Source of the DNA: Pseudomonas khavaziana
Lineage (GTDB): Bacteria; Pseudomonadota; Gammaproteobacteria; Pseudomonadales; Pseudomonadaceae
NCBI RefSeq assembly: GCF_019145205.1
Contig: NZ_JAHSTT010000008.1
Location: 124,001-188,000 of the forward strand
Length of the DNA stretch: 64,000 bases
Reading direction: 5' to 3'
The notes under the pieces are model-generated. The model saw nothing but the letters and a program-made list of their open reading frames with translations. It was not told the origin of the DNA and searched no databases. The position numbers and the translations under genes are program-made. This document shows, in pieces, positions 35,701-43,609 of the stretch; the first letter of the stretch is position 1; the number at the start of each line of letters is the position of its first letter.

Positions 35701-35876
35701 ATAACCTTGGGGTTGGCGCCGGGGAAGTTGGCGCGTACCACTACAGTTGGAGGCACCACTTCCGGGTATTCGCTGATCGGCAGTTGGAACAGCGAGATCG
35801 CACCTGCGATCAGGATTAACAGCGAGAGCACCGCTGCGAAGATCGGCCGCGAAATGAAGAACTTGGAAAAATTCAT
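32697..35876 (-). CDS. mexF: RND efflux transporter MexF
   Basis: 1059 aa inner-membrane proton/drug antiporter. The N-terminus MNFSKFFISRPIFAAVLSLL and long stretches are nearly identical to P. aeruginosa MexF (1062 aa). The conserved helix 4 segment GLVLAIGIVVDDAIVVVENV contains the paired Asp residues of the proton relay. It exports chloramphenicol, fluoroquinolones, trimethoprim and quorum-sensing precursors in P. aeruginosa; the same range here is inferred. It lies 15 nt after mexE and overlaps oprN. Confidence 0.95.
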   Translation of the reverse strand: MNFSKFFISRPIFAAVLSLLILIAGAISLFQLPISEYPEVVPPTVVVRANFPGANPKVIGETVAAPLEQAITGVENMLYMSSQSTADGKLTLTITFALGTDLDNAQVQVQNRVTRTQPKLPEEVTRIGITVDKASPDLTMVVHLTSPDQRYDMLYLSNYAILNIKDELARLGGVGDVQLFGMGDYSLRVWLDPNKTASRNLTATDVVTAIREQNRQVAAGALGAQPAPSDTSFQLSVNTQGRLVTEEEFENIVIRAGANGEITRLKDIARVELGSSQYALRSLIDNQPAVAIPIFQRPGSNAIDISNDVRSKMAELKKSFPAGMDYRIAYDPTIFVRGSIEAVVHTLFEALILVVLVVILFLQTWRASIIPLVAVPVSLIGTFAVMHLFGFSLNALSLFGLVLAIGIVVDDAIVVVENVERNIELGLEPFPATEKAMSEVTGPIIATALVLCAVFIPAAFISGLTGQFYKQFALTIAISTVISAFNSLTLSPALAAVLLRAHDAPKDRFSRFLDKLFGAWLFRPFNRFFEKASHGYVGTVRRVIRGSGIALFVYAGLMVLTFFGFAHTPTGFVPAQDKQYLVAFAQLPDAASLDRTENVMKRMSEIALKQPGVEAAIAFPGLSINGFTNSPNSGIVFVTLKPFDERKDASMSAGAIAGALNGQYANIEEAYMAIFPPPPVQGLGTIGGFRLQIEDRGNLGYDELYKEVQNVIAKSHSVPELFGLFTSYTVNVPQVDAAIDREKAKTHGVAISDIFDTLQVYLGSLYANDFNRFGRTYQVNVQAEQQFRQDSDQIGQLKVRNNKGEMIPLATFIKVSDTSGPDRVMHYNGFITAEINGNAAPGYSSGQAQAAIEKLLKDELPNGMTYEWTDLTYQQILSGNTALFVFPLCVLLAFLVLAAQYESWSLPLAVILIVPMTLLSAITGVIISGGDNNIFTQIGLIVLVGLACKNAILIVEFAKDKQQEGLDPLAAVLEACRLRLRPILMTSFAFIMGVVPLVLSSGAGAEMRHAMGVAVFSGMIGVTFFGLLLTPVFYVLIRRYVERQEARKAAKALKLETQQ

Positions 35877-35891
35877 CTTGAGTCGTATCCC

Positions 35892-37133
35892 TTAACCGCG
35901 TGGGGTCGCAGTGCTGGCGAGCTTGGGCGTGGCGGTTTGCGGCGCCACTTGCTCCAGGTTGCTGGCCTCAAGCGCTTGTCGTTGTTGGGCCAAGGCGGCG
36001 AGGGTTTCCTTGCTGGCCATCGGGATGGTTTCCGGCGCGACCGGCGAACCCGGGCGCACGCGCTGCAGGCCCTTGACGATCACGGTGTCGTCCTTGTTCA
36101 GGCCGCTGCGCACAATGCGCAAGCCTTCGATCTTCGGCCCCAGCTCTACCGCGCGGTAAGCCGGCTTGTCGCCTTCCATCACCAGCACGAACTTTTTGCC
36201 CAGGTCGGTGCCGACGGCTTCATCGTTGATCAGCACGGCGGAGTAGGTGCCGCTGCCGACCAGCTTCAAGCGTGCATAGAGGCCAGGGGTGTATTCGCCC
36301 TTGCTGTTGTCGAACACCGCACGGCCACGGATGGTGCCGGTAGACGGGTTAACCTGATTGTCGACGAAGTTCATCTGGCCCAGGTGCGGGTTGCCGGTTT
36401 CATTCGACAGGCCCAGGTACACCGGGGTGGTGGCGCCACGCCTGCCTTCACGGGCCAGTTCGGTGTACTTGAGGAACACACGCTCGTCGGCATCGAAGTA
36501 GGCATAGACCTTGTCGGTGGAGACCACGCTGGTCAGTGCGGTGGTATCGGCGGTGACCAGGTTGCCGGCGGTGATTTCCGCGCGGCTGACGCGACCGCTG
36601 ATGGGCGAAGTGACGCGGGTAAAGCTCAGGTTCAACCTGGCCAGGTCCAGCTGTGCCTGGATCCCGGCCATGGCCGCGCGGGCTTCCTGGGCGGCGGTGG
36701 TGCGCGAGTCGGCCAGTTCGGCGGAGATCGCATTGCTCTGGCGCAGGCGTTCGCCGCGCTGCGCTTCGTTTTCACTGCGGGTGGCGGCCGCTTTGGTTTG
36801 TGCGAGCTGGGCTTCGAGACGACGCACTTCCGCCTGGAAGGGGCGAGGGTCGATCTGGAACAACAGGTCGCCTTTCTTGACCAAAGCGCCTTCTGTAAAA
36901 GCGACTTGGTCAATCTGGCCCGAGACCCGAGGACGAATCTGCACGGTTTCCGGCGCCTCGAGACGCCCGGTGAATTCGTCCCACTCGTTGACCGGTTGCT
37001 CCAGTACCTTGGCTACGCTGACCTTGGCCGGGGGCATGGCGGCCGCTTGGTCCGGGGTCTTGCCGCACGCGCTCATCACCACCACGGCCAGGATCGCCAA
37101 GGGGAAGCGCAAATGTTTGAGTGACTGTTCCAT
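35892..37133 (-). CDS. mexE: Periplasmic adaptor MexE
   Basis: 413 aa, membrane-fusion protein linking MexF and OprN. Signal with lipobox ending VVVMSAC (C23), a biotinyl-lipoyl-like domain, alpha-hairpin (VRRLEAQLAQTKAAATRSENEAQRGE) and beta-barrel domain. I start at ATG 37133 (MEQSLKHLRF), which fits the MexE N-terminus; upstream in-frame ATGs at 37142 and 37172 are less likely. First gene of the operon, with a 17-bp palindrome about 85 nt upstream. No mexT-like regulator is intact next to it. Confidence 0.93.
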   Translation of the reverse strand: MEQSLKHLRFPLAILAVVVMSACGKTPDQAAAMPPAKVSVAKVLEQPVNEWDEFTGRLEAPETVQIRPRVSGQIDQVAFTEGALVKKGDLLFQIDPRPFQAEVRRLEAQLAQTKAAATRSENEAQRGERLRQSNAISAELADSRTTAAQEARAAMAGIQAQLDLARLNLSFTRVTSPISGRVSRAEITAGNLVTADTTALTSVVSTDKVYAYFDADERVFLKYTELAREGRRGATTPVYLGLSNETGNPHLGQMNFVDNQVNPSTGTIRGRAVFDNSKGEYTPGLYARLKLVGSGTYSAVLINDEAVGTDLGKKFVLVMEGDKPAYRAVELGPKIEGLRIVRSGLNKDDTVIVKGLQRVRPGSPVAPETIPMASKETLAALAQQRQALEASNLEQVAPQTATPKLASTATPRG

Positions 37134-37217
37134 GAGGTGCATCCGCCAATGTATTTGAGATGGGCGGATCATGCGCGGCGAGGCGGTATGTCACGAATCG
37201 AATGAAGCAAAGGTAAC

Positions 37218-37234
37218 TATCATTCGGAATGATA
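37218..37234. promoter_or_regulatory. 17-bp palindrome upstream of mexE
   Basis: TATCATTC-G-GAATGATA is a perfect 8-1-8 inverted repeat 85 nt before the mexE ATG. It includes a T-N11-A pattern used by LysR regulators, but could also be a TetR-type operator. I cannot assign the regulator. Confidence 0.5.
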
Positions 37235-37270
37235 TAAGCGCGTACTTAGCCGTCTAGCATGGGGGTTTCG

Positions 37271-37543
37271 TTAGGGAGCTATCAATGGGCTTGATGACAA
37301 AAGACTATTGCCGAGGGTGCAAGGAACCTTGAACGCCTCGCCCAGGAGGTCAATCAAGGACCGCACCGACGGCATCAGCCCACGCCTGGACGCAAAGACG
37401 ACGGTAATCACACATTCGGCGGACTGCCACTCAGGCAGCAACGCAATCACGTGTCCATCCGTGATCTCATCGGCCGCGAAGGCGACCGGCAGGTTGGCGA
37501 TGGCGGCACCACGCAGCCCCGCCGTTTCCAGGGCCTCCTTCTC
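37271..37543 (-). pseudogene. LysR-family regulator, C-terminal remnant
   Basis: An open frame of ~90 codons ends at TAA 37271. It reads like the end of a LysR effector domain: EALETAGLRGAAIANLPVAF, then DGHVIALLPEWQSAECVITV, then FASRRGLMPSVRSLIDLLGEAF. No helix-turn-helix part is present; upstream sequence is already the XRE gene, whose stop overlaps its edge. It belongs to the DmlR/CrgA-like subgroup by look, not to the MexT type. Probably residue of a replacement event between mexE and the XRE gene. Confidence 0.65.
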
Positions 37544-38123
37544 AGGAATGCTCTATCACCATCACCGCCGTCGTATCCGCCTCAAGTGCTTCGAACATAT
37601 GCGGCACATTTGCCAGGTAACTGATGTAGTCGCCAGCGTTCAGCAGCACAGGCCCGCTTGCCGGGCCTATATGGGCGCTGCCACTGCACAGCACCACGTG
37701 CTCTATGGTGCCCGAAGGGTGAGGCTGAGACAGCCGCACTTCGCCGGGCTGCACCTTCAGCCGGTAGATGTCGCGCTGTACCCCCGCAGGGCAATCGGCA
37801 AGCAGTGTCGCTGCGTAATTGGCCGTCTCGGCATAGGCGGTCATGCCCTCGTTGGCGCGGATCACCCGTAGCGTCTGCTGGGGTTGCTCGAAGAACCGGG
37901 TGACTTGCAAACCCATTGCCATCGCCAGCGCCCATAAGGTCTCGATGCTGGGGTTACCGATGCCCGCTTCCAATTGAGACAAGGTCGACTTGGCTACCCC
38001 GGCGCGTTTCGCCAATTCGGTCAAGGAGAGCCCGGCGGCCAAGCGTTCGCGTTTGATTGAGAGTGCCAGCAGGTCGATGCGGCTAGGGGTGTTTACCGTG
38101 ACGGCGTTCGTTATGTCGGTCAT
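37542..38123 (-). CDS. XRE-family regulator with cupin domain
   Basis: 193 aa. N-terminal helix-turn-helix (about 16-70; LSLTELAKRAGVAKSTLSQLEAGIGNPSIETLWALAMAMG) and C-terminal cupin (about 115-190; VQPGEVRLSQPHPSGTIEHVVLCSG). Such proteins sense small molecules, often amino acids or polyamines, and control a neighbouring transport or catabolic gene. It is divergent from the EamA transporter with 153 nt between, and that pair borders the lipid biosynthetic cluster. A perfect 14-bp palindrome touches its start. Confidence 0.9.
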   Translation of the reverse strand: MTDITNAVTVNTPSRIDLLALSIKRERLAAGLSLTELAKRAGVAKSTLSQLEAGIGNPSIETLWALAMAMGLQVTRFFEQPQQTLRVIRANEGMTAYAETANYAATLLADCPAGVQRDIYRLKVQPGEVRLSQPHPSGTIEHVVLCSGSAHIGPASGPVLLNAGDYISYLANVPHMFEALEADTTAVMVIEHS

Positions 38124-38124
38124 T

Positions 38125-38138
38125 TGTTTTATAAAACA
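38125..38138. promoter_or_regulatory. 14-bp palindrome at the XRE gene start
   Basis: TGTTTTATAAAACA, perfect 7-7 inverted repeat, 2 nt upstream of the XRE ATG. Position and symmetry suggest the operator of the XRE dimer itself. Confidence 0.55.
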
Positions 38139-38276
38139 TCCTTAAATGAGTTGACGCTCTTAAACGCCTTGTTCAGTATAACGTCCAATAGTTCATTATA
38201 AAGTTCGACTTTCCAGCCGGGCTGTCTATGGCGGGCTTAGGTTACGGCAATGTCGAGAGCAAGGAAGCAGTGAGTG

Positions 38277-39170
38277 ATGAAGTCGCAAACCCGTGGGACC
38301 CTCGAAATGATCTCGGCCATGGTGATCTCCGGCACAGTGGGCTGGTTCGTCGTCATGTCGGGGCAGAGTCCGGAGGCCGTGGTGTTCTGGCGTTGCGTGT
38401 TCGGTGCCATGGCGATGTTGGTTGCGTGCCTCGTGCTCGGGGTGCTGCGCCGCTCTGTGATCAGCCTGCGGCAGTTCATGCTGGTGTGCCTGGGCGGGCT
38501 GGCGCTGATCCTCAACTGGGTGCTGTTGTTCAGTGCCTACAAACACTCCTCCATCGCCATTGCCACAGTGGTCTACCACGTCCAGCCGTTCATGCTGGTG
38601 GGCCTGGGTGTAGTGTTTTTTGCCGAACGCCTCAGCGCCGCCAAGGTCGGCTGGCTGCTGTTGGCCTTCGCCGGCCTGATGCTGATCGTATCCGCCAAGG
38701 GCAGTGGGCAGGCCACGGGTGCCGACTATGTGCTGGGCGTTTGCCTGGCCCTGGCTTCAGCCTTCTTCTACGCGGTGGCGGCAGCGATCACCAAACGCCT
38801 CAAGGACCTGCCCGCGCACCTGATCGTGCTGATCCAGATGGTGGTCGGTGCGCTGGTCCTGGCCCCGTTCGTGGATGTGGGCAGGGTCGATACGGTGGAG
38901 GGCGCCTGGACGTACCTGATCATTATCGGCGTGGTTCATACCGGGCTCATGTCCACCTTGCTGTACAGCGCCATTCAGAAAATCCCCACGGCGCTGGTGG
39001 GGGCTTTGTCATTCATCTATCCGATCGTGGCCATTCTGGTCGACTGGGTTGCCTTTGCGCATCCGCTCAGCGTCCTGCAAGTGATCGGTGCGAGCGCCAT
39101 CCTGCTGGCGGCTGCGGGCATGAACTTCGGTTGGTCGCTGGGTCGCGCCCCGCGTCAGGAAGTGACGTAG
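38277..39170 (+). CDS. EamA/DMT-family transporter
   Basis: 297 aa with ten hydrophobic segments in two EamA repeats (for example LGGLALILNWVLLFSAYKHS and GVVHTGLMSTLLYSAIQKIP). Inner-membrane carrier, probably exporter, of small metabolites. ATG 38277 directly follows an alternative GTG at 38274; AAGGAAG lies 8-11 nt upstream. It is divergent from the XRE-cupin gene and lies 56 nt before the FabH-like gene on the same strand, so it may be co-transcribed with the biosynthetic cluster. Confidence 0.88.
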   Translation: MKSQTRGTLEMISAMVISGTVGWFVVMSGQSPEAVVFWRCVFGAMAMLVACLVLGVLRRSVISLRQFMLVCLGGLALILNWVLLFSAYKHSSIAIATVVYHVQPFMLVGLGVVFFAERLSAAKVGWLLLAFAGLMLIVSAKGSGQATGADYVLGVCLALASAFFYAVAAAITKRLKDLPAHLIVLIQMVVGALVLAPFVDVGRVDTVEGAWTYLIIIGVVHTGLMSTLLYSAIQKIPTALVGALSFIYPIVAILVDWVAFAHPLSVLQVIGASAILLAAAGMNFGWSLGRAPRQEVT

Positions 39171-39226
39171 GGGCGCACGCGACAGCACACGCCATCTGAA
39201 CCATCGTTAAATCAAGGGAGTTGATC

Positions 39227-40255
39227 GTGACTGTGATTTTGTGTGGCCTGGGAGGCTGCCTTGCGCCTCAGATAATTGACAATCAGCAGATTTCCAGCGG
39301 GCTGGACACCACGCCTGAATGGATCGAGTCGCGCACTGGCATCCGCGAGCGCCGAATGGTCAGTGATGGCTTGAGCATGCTCGATCTGGCGATCAAGGCC
39401 GGTGCGCGTGCGCTCGCCTCGGCAGAGGGGCGGGCGGTGCAGGCGGTGGTCGTCGCAACCACTTCGCCGGAGCGCATCTGCCCAGCGGTGGCGCCGGAGG
39501 TAGCATCGGCATTGGGTCTGGGTGACATCGCCGCGTATGACATCACGTCTGCCTGCAGCGGCTTCGTGTATGGCCTGGCCACGGCGTCCGGGTTGATTGC
39601 AGCAGGTATTGCCAACAGCGTCCTGCTCATCGGTGCAGAAGCCTTTACCACCTTCGTCAATCCACGAGACCGCGCCACCCGGCCAATCTTCGGTGACGGT
39701 GCCGGTGCCGTGGTGTTGCGCCGTGGCGAGGCGGATGAACCCGGTGCCCTGGGGGGCTTCGACCTTGGCAGTGACGGTGCCCGTTCGGACCTGCTGGCCA
39801 TCCCCGCGGGCGGCTCGCGACAACGTTCGGCCAGTGCCGGCCTGGGGCACGACAGGGTAGCACCGAGCGAGTTCTACCTGCACATGGATGGCCGCGCGGT
39901 GTATGAACAGGCCGTAGCACGCATGTCTGCATCGGCCCGCAGCGTGCTGGACCGCTCGCATTGGTCAATGGACCAAGTCGACTGGTTCGTCGGTCACCAA
40001 GCCAATGTGCGCATCCTGCAATCCGTGGCGTTCGAACTGGGCCTGCCCACAGAGAAGGTGGCGGTAAATATCCAGCGGCTGGGTAATACCCTGACGGCTT
40101 CTATCCCGCTGTTACTTAACGACATGGCAATGAGCGGCGACCTCAAGGCTGGCCAACGCGTGTTGGTGAGTGCCTTCGGCGCCGGCCTCTCATGGGGCTC
40201 GACCGTGCTGCAGTGGCCACAGCTGACTACCCGCAGCAGCGAGTGGCAGGACTGA
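39227..40255 (+). CDS. FabH-like 3-oxoacyl-ACP synthase (KAS III)
   Basis: 342 aa. Thiolase fold with a full Cys-His-Asn triad: C110 in ITSACSGF, H257 in VGHQAN and N287 in LGNT. KAS III enzymes start chains by condensing an acyl-CoA with malonyl-ACP; some homologues make special starters or release products. GTG 39227 is chosen because AAGGGAG lies 6 nt upstream; TTG 39221 is inside that spacing. First gene of an eight-gene run with an ACP and a KAS II, so it is pathway-specific rather than the housekeeping FabH. Starter unit unknown. Confidence 0.9.
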   Translation: MTVILCGLGGCLAPQIIDNQQISSGLDTTPEWIESRTGIRERRMVSDGLSMLDLAIKAGARALASAEGRAVQAVVVATTSPERICPAVAPEVASALGLGDIAAYDITSACSGFVYGLATASGLIAAGIANSVLLIGAEAFTTFVNPRDRATRPIFGDGAGAVVLRRGEADEPGALGGFDLGSDGARSDLLAIPAGGSRQRSASAGLGHDRVAPSEFYLHMDGRAVYEQAVARMSASARSVLDRSHWSMDQVDWFVGHQANVRILQSVAFELGLPTEKVAVNIQRLGNTLTASIPLLLNDMAMSGDLKAGQRVLVSAFGAGLSWGSTVLQWPQLTTRSSEWQD

Positions 40256-40301
40256 TTCAGATTTGTACCCACCTACAGTTCCACACAACAGGAGTCATGT
40301 G

Positions 40302-40532
40302 ATGACCGTAAGTAACGAAGCTATCGCCCAAGCCATTGCCGCGCGTTTCAACATCGAACAAAGCCGTATCGTGCCGGAGGCTTCCCTTGAAGACCTGGGT
40401 TTTGACTCGCTGTCCCAGGTCGACCTGGCCCAGTTGTTGAGGAAGAAACTCGGTGTGCAGATCAGCGATGCGCAGCTGTCGGAAGTCGCCACGGTCGGTG
40501 ACGTTCTGGCACTGGCCAACGGTAAGGCGTAA
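40302..40532 (+). CDS. Acyl carrier protein
   Basis: 76 aa, acidic, four-helix ACP. The phosphopantetheine attachment site is S36 in EDLGFDSLSQVDL. It differs from the housekeeping AcpP (DSLDTVEL), which supports a dedicated carrier. AGGAGT lies 8 nt before the ATG. Its TAA shares one base with the ATG of the FabF-like gene (TAATG), so translation is coupled. No phosphopantetheinyl transferase is in the window; the cellular one would have to load it. Confidence 0.92.
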   Translation: MTVSNEAIAQAIAARFNIEQSRIVPEASLEDLGFDSLSQVDLAQLLRKKLGVQISDAQLSEVATVGDVLALANGKA

Positions 40533-41749
40533 TGGTCGCTGAAGCGGTGGTCGTGACCGGTATCGGCCTGGTCACCCCCGCCGGCATTGGCCTTGAGGCG
40601 AACTGGCAGCGGGTGGTGGCAGGTCAAGCCACGGCCGCGCCGGACCAGACGCTCGAAGCGATGCCGGTGGGGATCTCGTGCCGTGTGCCCAGTTTTGACA
40701 GCGTCTTGCTGGGCGTCAAGAACCCCTGGCAGTGGGACCGTTACGCGCAGTTCGCCTTGCTGGCTGCGCGTCAGGCCCTCGAGGATGCTGGCCTCGAGGC
40801 CGGCAGCTGGACAGATGCGAGCCGCGTCGCGGTGATCATCGGTTCCGGGGCAGGGGGCACCGCCACCCTGGAGCAGCAGCACGCCGTGTTGCTCTCCGAA
40901 GGGGCTGACGATGTGTCCTCGCTGACCCTGCCCATGGGTCTGCTGAACATGGCCGCCGGGCAGGTGGCCATTGAGTTGGGCGCGCGCGGCCCATGCCTGG
41001 CGCCGTGCTCGGCGTGTGCATCAGGGGCCTCGGCGCTGGGCATGGCCAAGGACCTGATCAACCGCGGGGTATGTGACATTGTGGTGGCCGGCGGTGCGGA
41101 AGCACCGATCACTCCCCTGTATGTCGCTGCCTTTGCCAAGATGCGGGCGTTATCGCGCAACCCTGATGCCAGTGGTGCATCGCGACCATTCGATGCGGCG
41201 CGTGACGGCTTCGTCATCGGTGAAGGCGCGGGGATGTTCGTGCTGGAGTCCCAGGCGCATGCCCGGGCCCGAGGTGCACGCAGCCGTGGCCGTTTGCTCG
41301 GTTATGGCGCATCGGCTGATGCTCACCACGTCACCACGCCTCATCCGCAAGGTCTCGGTGCCCGTTTGGCGATGCAGGCGGCGTTGCGCGATGCCGGTAT
41401 CGAGGCCGGCGTCGTGGATTACGTAAATGCCCACGGTACGTCGACGCCGGGCAATGACGTGATCGAGTCGCATGCCATCGCCGAGTTGTTCGGTACCCGC
41501 ATGCTGGTTAGTTCGACCAAAGGCGTGACCGGACACCTGCTGGGCGCCGCTGGCGCTATCGAGGCGGCCTACACCTTGCTCGCTCTTGAACACGGGCGGG
41601 TGCCACCGACGGCCAACTTGCGCAACCCCGACCCGCAGATCGCCGTTGATCTGGTCCAGGGTCAGGCACGCGTGCAGCCAATCAAGGTGGCGCTTTCCAA
41701 TTCTTTCGGATTTGGCGGCCAGAATGTCTCACTGGTATTCGCCGCCTGA
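40532..41749 (+). CDS. FabF-like 3-oxoacyl-ACP synthase (KAS II)
   Basis: 405 aa. Complete Cys-His-His triad with C162 in SACASG, H301 in NAHGTSTPGND and H335 in KGVTGHLLGAAG, with K330 in place. It elongates acyl-ACP with malonyl-ACP. The active-site Cys is intact, so it is a working ketosynthase and not a chain-length factor. Overlaps the ACP gene by one base, which points to the ACP as its partner. Confidence 0.92.
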   Translation: MVAEAVVVTGIGLVTPAGIGLEANWQRVVAGQATAAPDQTLEAMPVGISCRVPSFDSVLLGVKNPWQWDRYAQFALLAARQALEDAGLEAGSWTDASRVAVIIGSGAGGTATLEQQHAVLLSEGADDVSSLTLPMGLLNMAAGQVAIELGARGPCLAPCSACASGASALGMAKDLINRGVCDIVVAGGAEAPITPLYVAAFAKMRALSRNPDASGASRPFDAARDGFVIGEGAGMFVLESQAHARARGARSRGRLLGYGASADAHHVTTPHPQGLGARLAMQAALRDAGIEAGVVDYVNAHGTSTPGNDVIESHAIAELFGTRMLVSSTKGVTGHLLGAAGAIEAAYTLLALEHGRVPPTANLRNPDPQIAVDLVQGQARVQPIKVALSNSFGFGGQNVSLVFAA

Positions 41750-41779
41750 GACATCGCCGCTCACTGCACAGGACATGTC

Positions 41780-43609
41780 ATGACTCAACCAAGCATCCCG
41801 GGAGCCGTCGCTCCCCTGGCGCGCGACGAACTGCGCGACCTGTTGTTTGCCGGCACCTTCGAGAGCCATCACCAGAGCATACGCCAGCTGCTGCTCGACC
41901 CGATCTTCGACCCGCAGCCAGGTCTGAACCTGGAGGAGGCCGGACGGCTGGCCTACGCCCGCAGCCGCCATCTGCACGCGGCGCTGGAACGTCCGCTGCA
42001 GATCCTCGCCAACCCGCGCAGGCTGTTTGCCCTGGCCGAATGGCCCAGTCTGCTGGACGTCGCCAGCTTCTCGCTGTTGATGGTCCACTACAATCTTTGC
42101 CTGGGCACGGTGTTTGATCACGCCCAGGGCCGTGACGACATCGCCGGGCTGACCGAGGCGCTGGACGAGCTGACCTCGTTCGGCCCCTACATGGCGACCG
42201 AACTGGGCTTTGGGAATAACGTCGCAGCGTTGCAGACTGAGGCGGTGTATGACCGCGACAGACAGACCTTTACGCTGAATACGCCGAGTGCCGGCGCGCA
42301 AAAGTACATGTCCTACAGCGGGTTCGGCGATATCCCCAAAGTCGCCACCGTGATGGCGCGCTTGAAAATCGACGGCAAGGATCACGGCGTATTTCCGTTT
42401 CTGATCAGGCTGTCCACTGAGGCTGGCTTATGCCAGGGCATCCGTGCGGTCATGTGCCCGGAGAAACCGGTGCAAGGGCTCGACAACGGCCTGACCTGGT
42501 TCGACAACGTGCGCGTGCCCCGTAGCAGCCTGCTGCACGGCGACATGGGCCACTTCAGCGAAGACGGTAGCTTCGTACTCGGCGCGGGCAATGCTCGTTC
42601 GCGCTTCCTGCGTGCCATGTCGCGAATCGTGCCTGGCCGCTTGTGTGTGGCCAGTGCCGCCCAGGGCGCCAGTCGTGCGAGCCTGTACATCGCATTGCGC
42701 TATGGCCAGCAGCGGTTGACCAACGCTCCCGGAACCAACGACATGCCTGTCATCGAGTACCGCAGCTACCAGCGCTCGCTGTTCTCGGCACTGGCCAGCA
42801 CCTATGCAATGACGCTGCTGCTCAACGAAGCCAAGGCGCGTTTCTTGGCCAACACGGTGGAGCCGGCTGCCGATGTCGTCAGCCTGATCAATATTACCAA
42901 GGCGCTGGCGACCTGGGATGCCTCCAGCGTGATTGCCGAGTGCCGCGAGCGTTGTGGCGCACAAGGCATTTTCAGTGTGAACCGCATCGCCGATTACGGT
43001 TCGCTGCTGCAAGGCCTGGTGACCGCCGAGGGTGACAACCTGGTGCTGCTCGCAACCGTGGCTGGTCAATTGCTCGCGCAGGCCTGGCAAGGGCCAGTGC
43101 CGCTACGCCCGGCACGCGCCCGACGCCTGGCCGAACCGGAGTGGCTGATCACGGCCATCGCGTTCCGTGAGCATCAGCTGTGGCTGACGATCCGCGAGGA
43201 GATGAACGCTGATGAACGCGGCTATTTCGAGGTGTGGAACGACGCAATGAATCCGGGCCTGGAGCTTGCGCGGCTGCGCGGTGAGCGCATGGCCCTGGAG
43301 CAACTGTGGAGTGCTTCGCTGCATGCGCAGCAGGACGAAACCAAGGCGGCGCTCAATGGCCTGGTGTCGCTGTACGGCCTGAACCTGCTGCAGCGCGACG
43401 CAGTTTGGTTCCTGGCACATGAGCTTATCGACGCCGGCCAAGCCTTATCGCTGTCGGGGCGAATCGACCAGCAATGCACAGCCCTGCGCCCCCACGTGCC
43501 GACCCTGATCGAGGGTTTTGCCCTGTCACCTGAGCTGTTGCGCGCGCCCATTGCCCAGGACGACTACATCCAGGCTTTCTGTATGCAGGTACACGCCAAT
43601 GTCGATTGA
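41780..43609 (+). CDS. Acyl-CoA oxidase/dehydrogenase-like flavoprotein
   Basis: 609 aa, much longer than ordinary acyl-CoA dehydrogenases (~380-400) and close to the ACOX group. Recognisable features are the KYMSYSGFGDIPKVATVMARL middle domain, the VRVPRSSLL strand and RCGAQGIFSVNRIADY...TAEGDN near 391-420, where E417 aligns with the catalytic Glu of ACOX. It should introduce a double bond in an acyl thioester with FAD, using oxygen or another acceptor. In this context the substrate may be acyl-ACP. Its 3' end overlaps the thioesterase gene by 11 nt. Confidence 0.8.
   Translation: MTQPSIPGAVAPLARDELRDLLFAGTFESHHQSIRQLLLDPIFDPQPGLNLEEAGRLAYARSRHLHAALERPLQILANPRRLFALAEWPSLLDVASFSLLMVHYNLCLGTVFDHAQGRDDIAGLTEALDELTSFGPYMATELGFGNNVAALQTEAVYDRDRQTFTLNTPSAGAQKYMSYSGFGDIPKVATVMARLKIDGKDHGVFPFLIRLSTEAGLCQGIRAVMCPEKPVQGLDNGLTWFDNVRVPRSSLLHGDMGHFSEDGSFVLGAGNARSRFLRAMSRIVPGRLCVASAAQGASRASLYIALRYGQQRLTNAPGTNDMPVIEYRSYQRSLFSALASTYAMTLLLNEAKARFLANTVEPAADVVSLINITKALATWDASSVIAECRERCGAQGIFSVNRIADYGSLLQGLVTAEGDNLVLLATVAGQLLAQAWQGPVPLRPARARRLAEPEWLITAIAFREHQLWLTIREEMNADERGYFEVWNDAMNPGLELARLRGERMALEQLWSASLHAQQDETKAALNGLVSLYGLNLLQRDAVWFLAHELIDAGQALSLSGRIDQQCTALRPHVPTLIEGFALSPELLRAPIAQDDYIQAFCMQVHANVD

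Noticed and set aside
37271..37543. The LysR remnant as a remnant of mexT, the usual neighbour of mexEF-oprN
   Set aside because: It lies upstream of mexE on the same strand, as mexT does, but its sequence (LPEWQSAECVITVVFASRR) fits the DmlR/CrgA-like group, not the MexT C-terminus I know.
39227..41749. The FabH/ACP/FabF genes as the housekeeping fatty-acid genes
   Set aside because: The usual neighbours (plsX, fabD, the acpP-fabF order with pabC) are missing and the ACP motif DSLSQVDL differs from AcpP.
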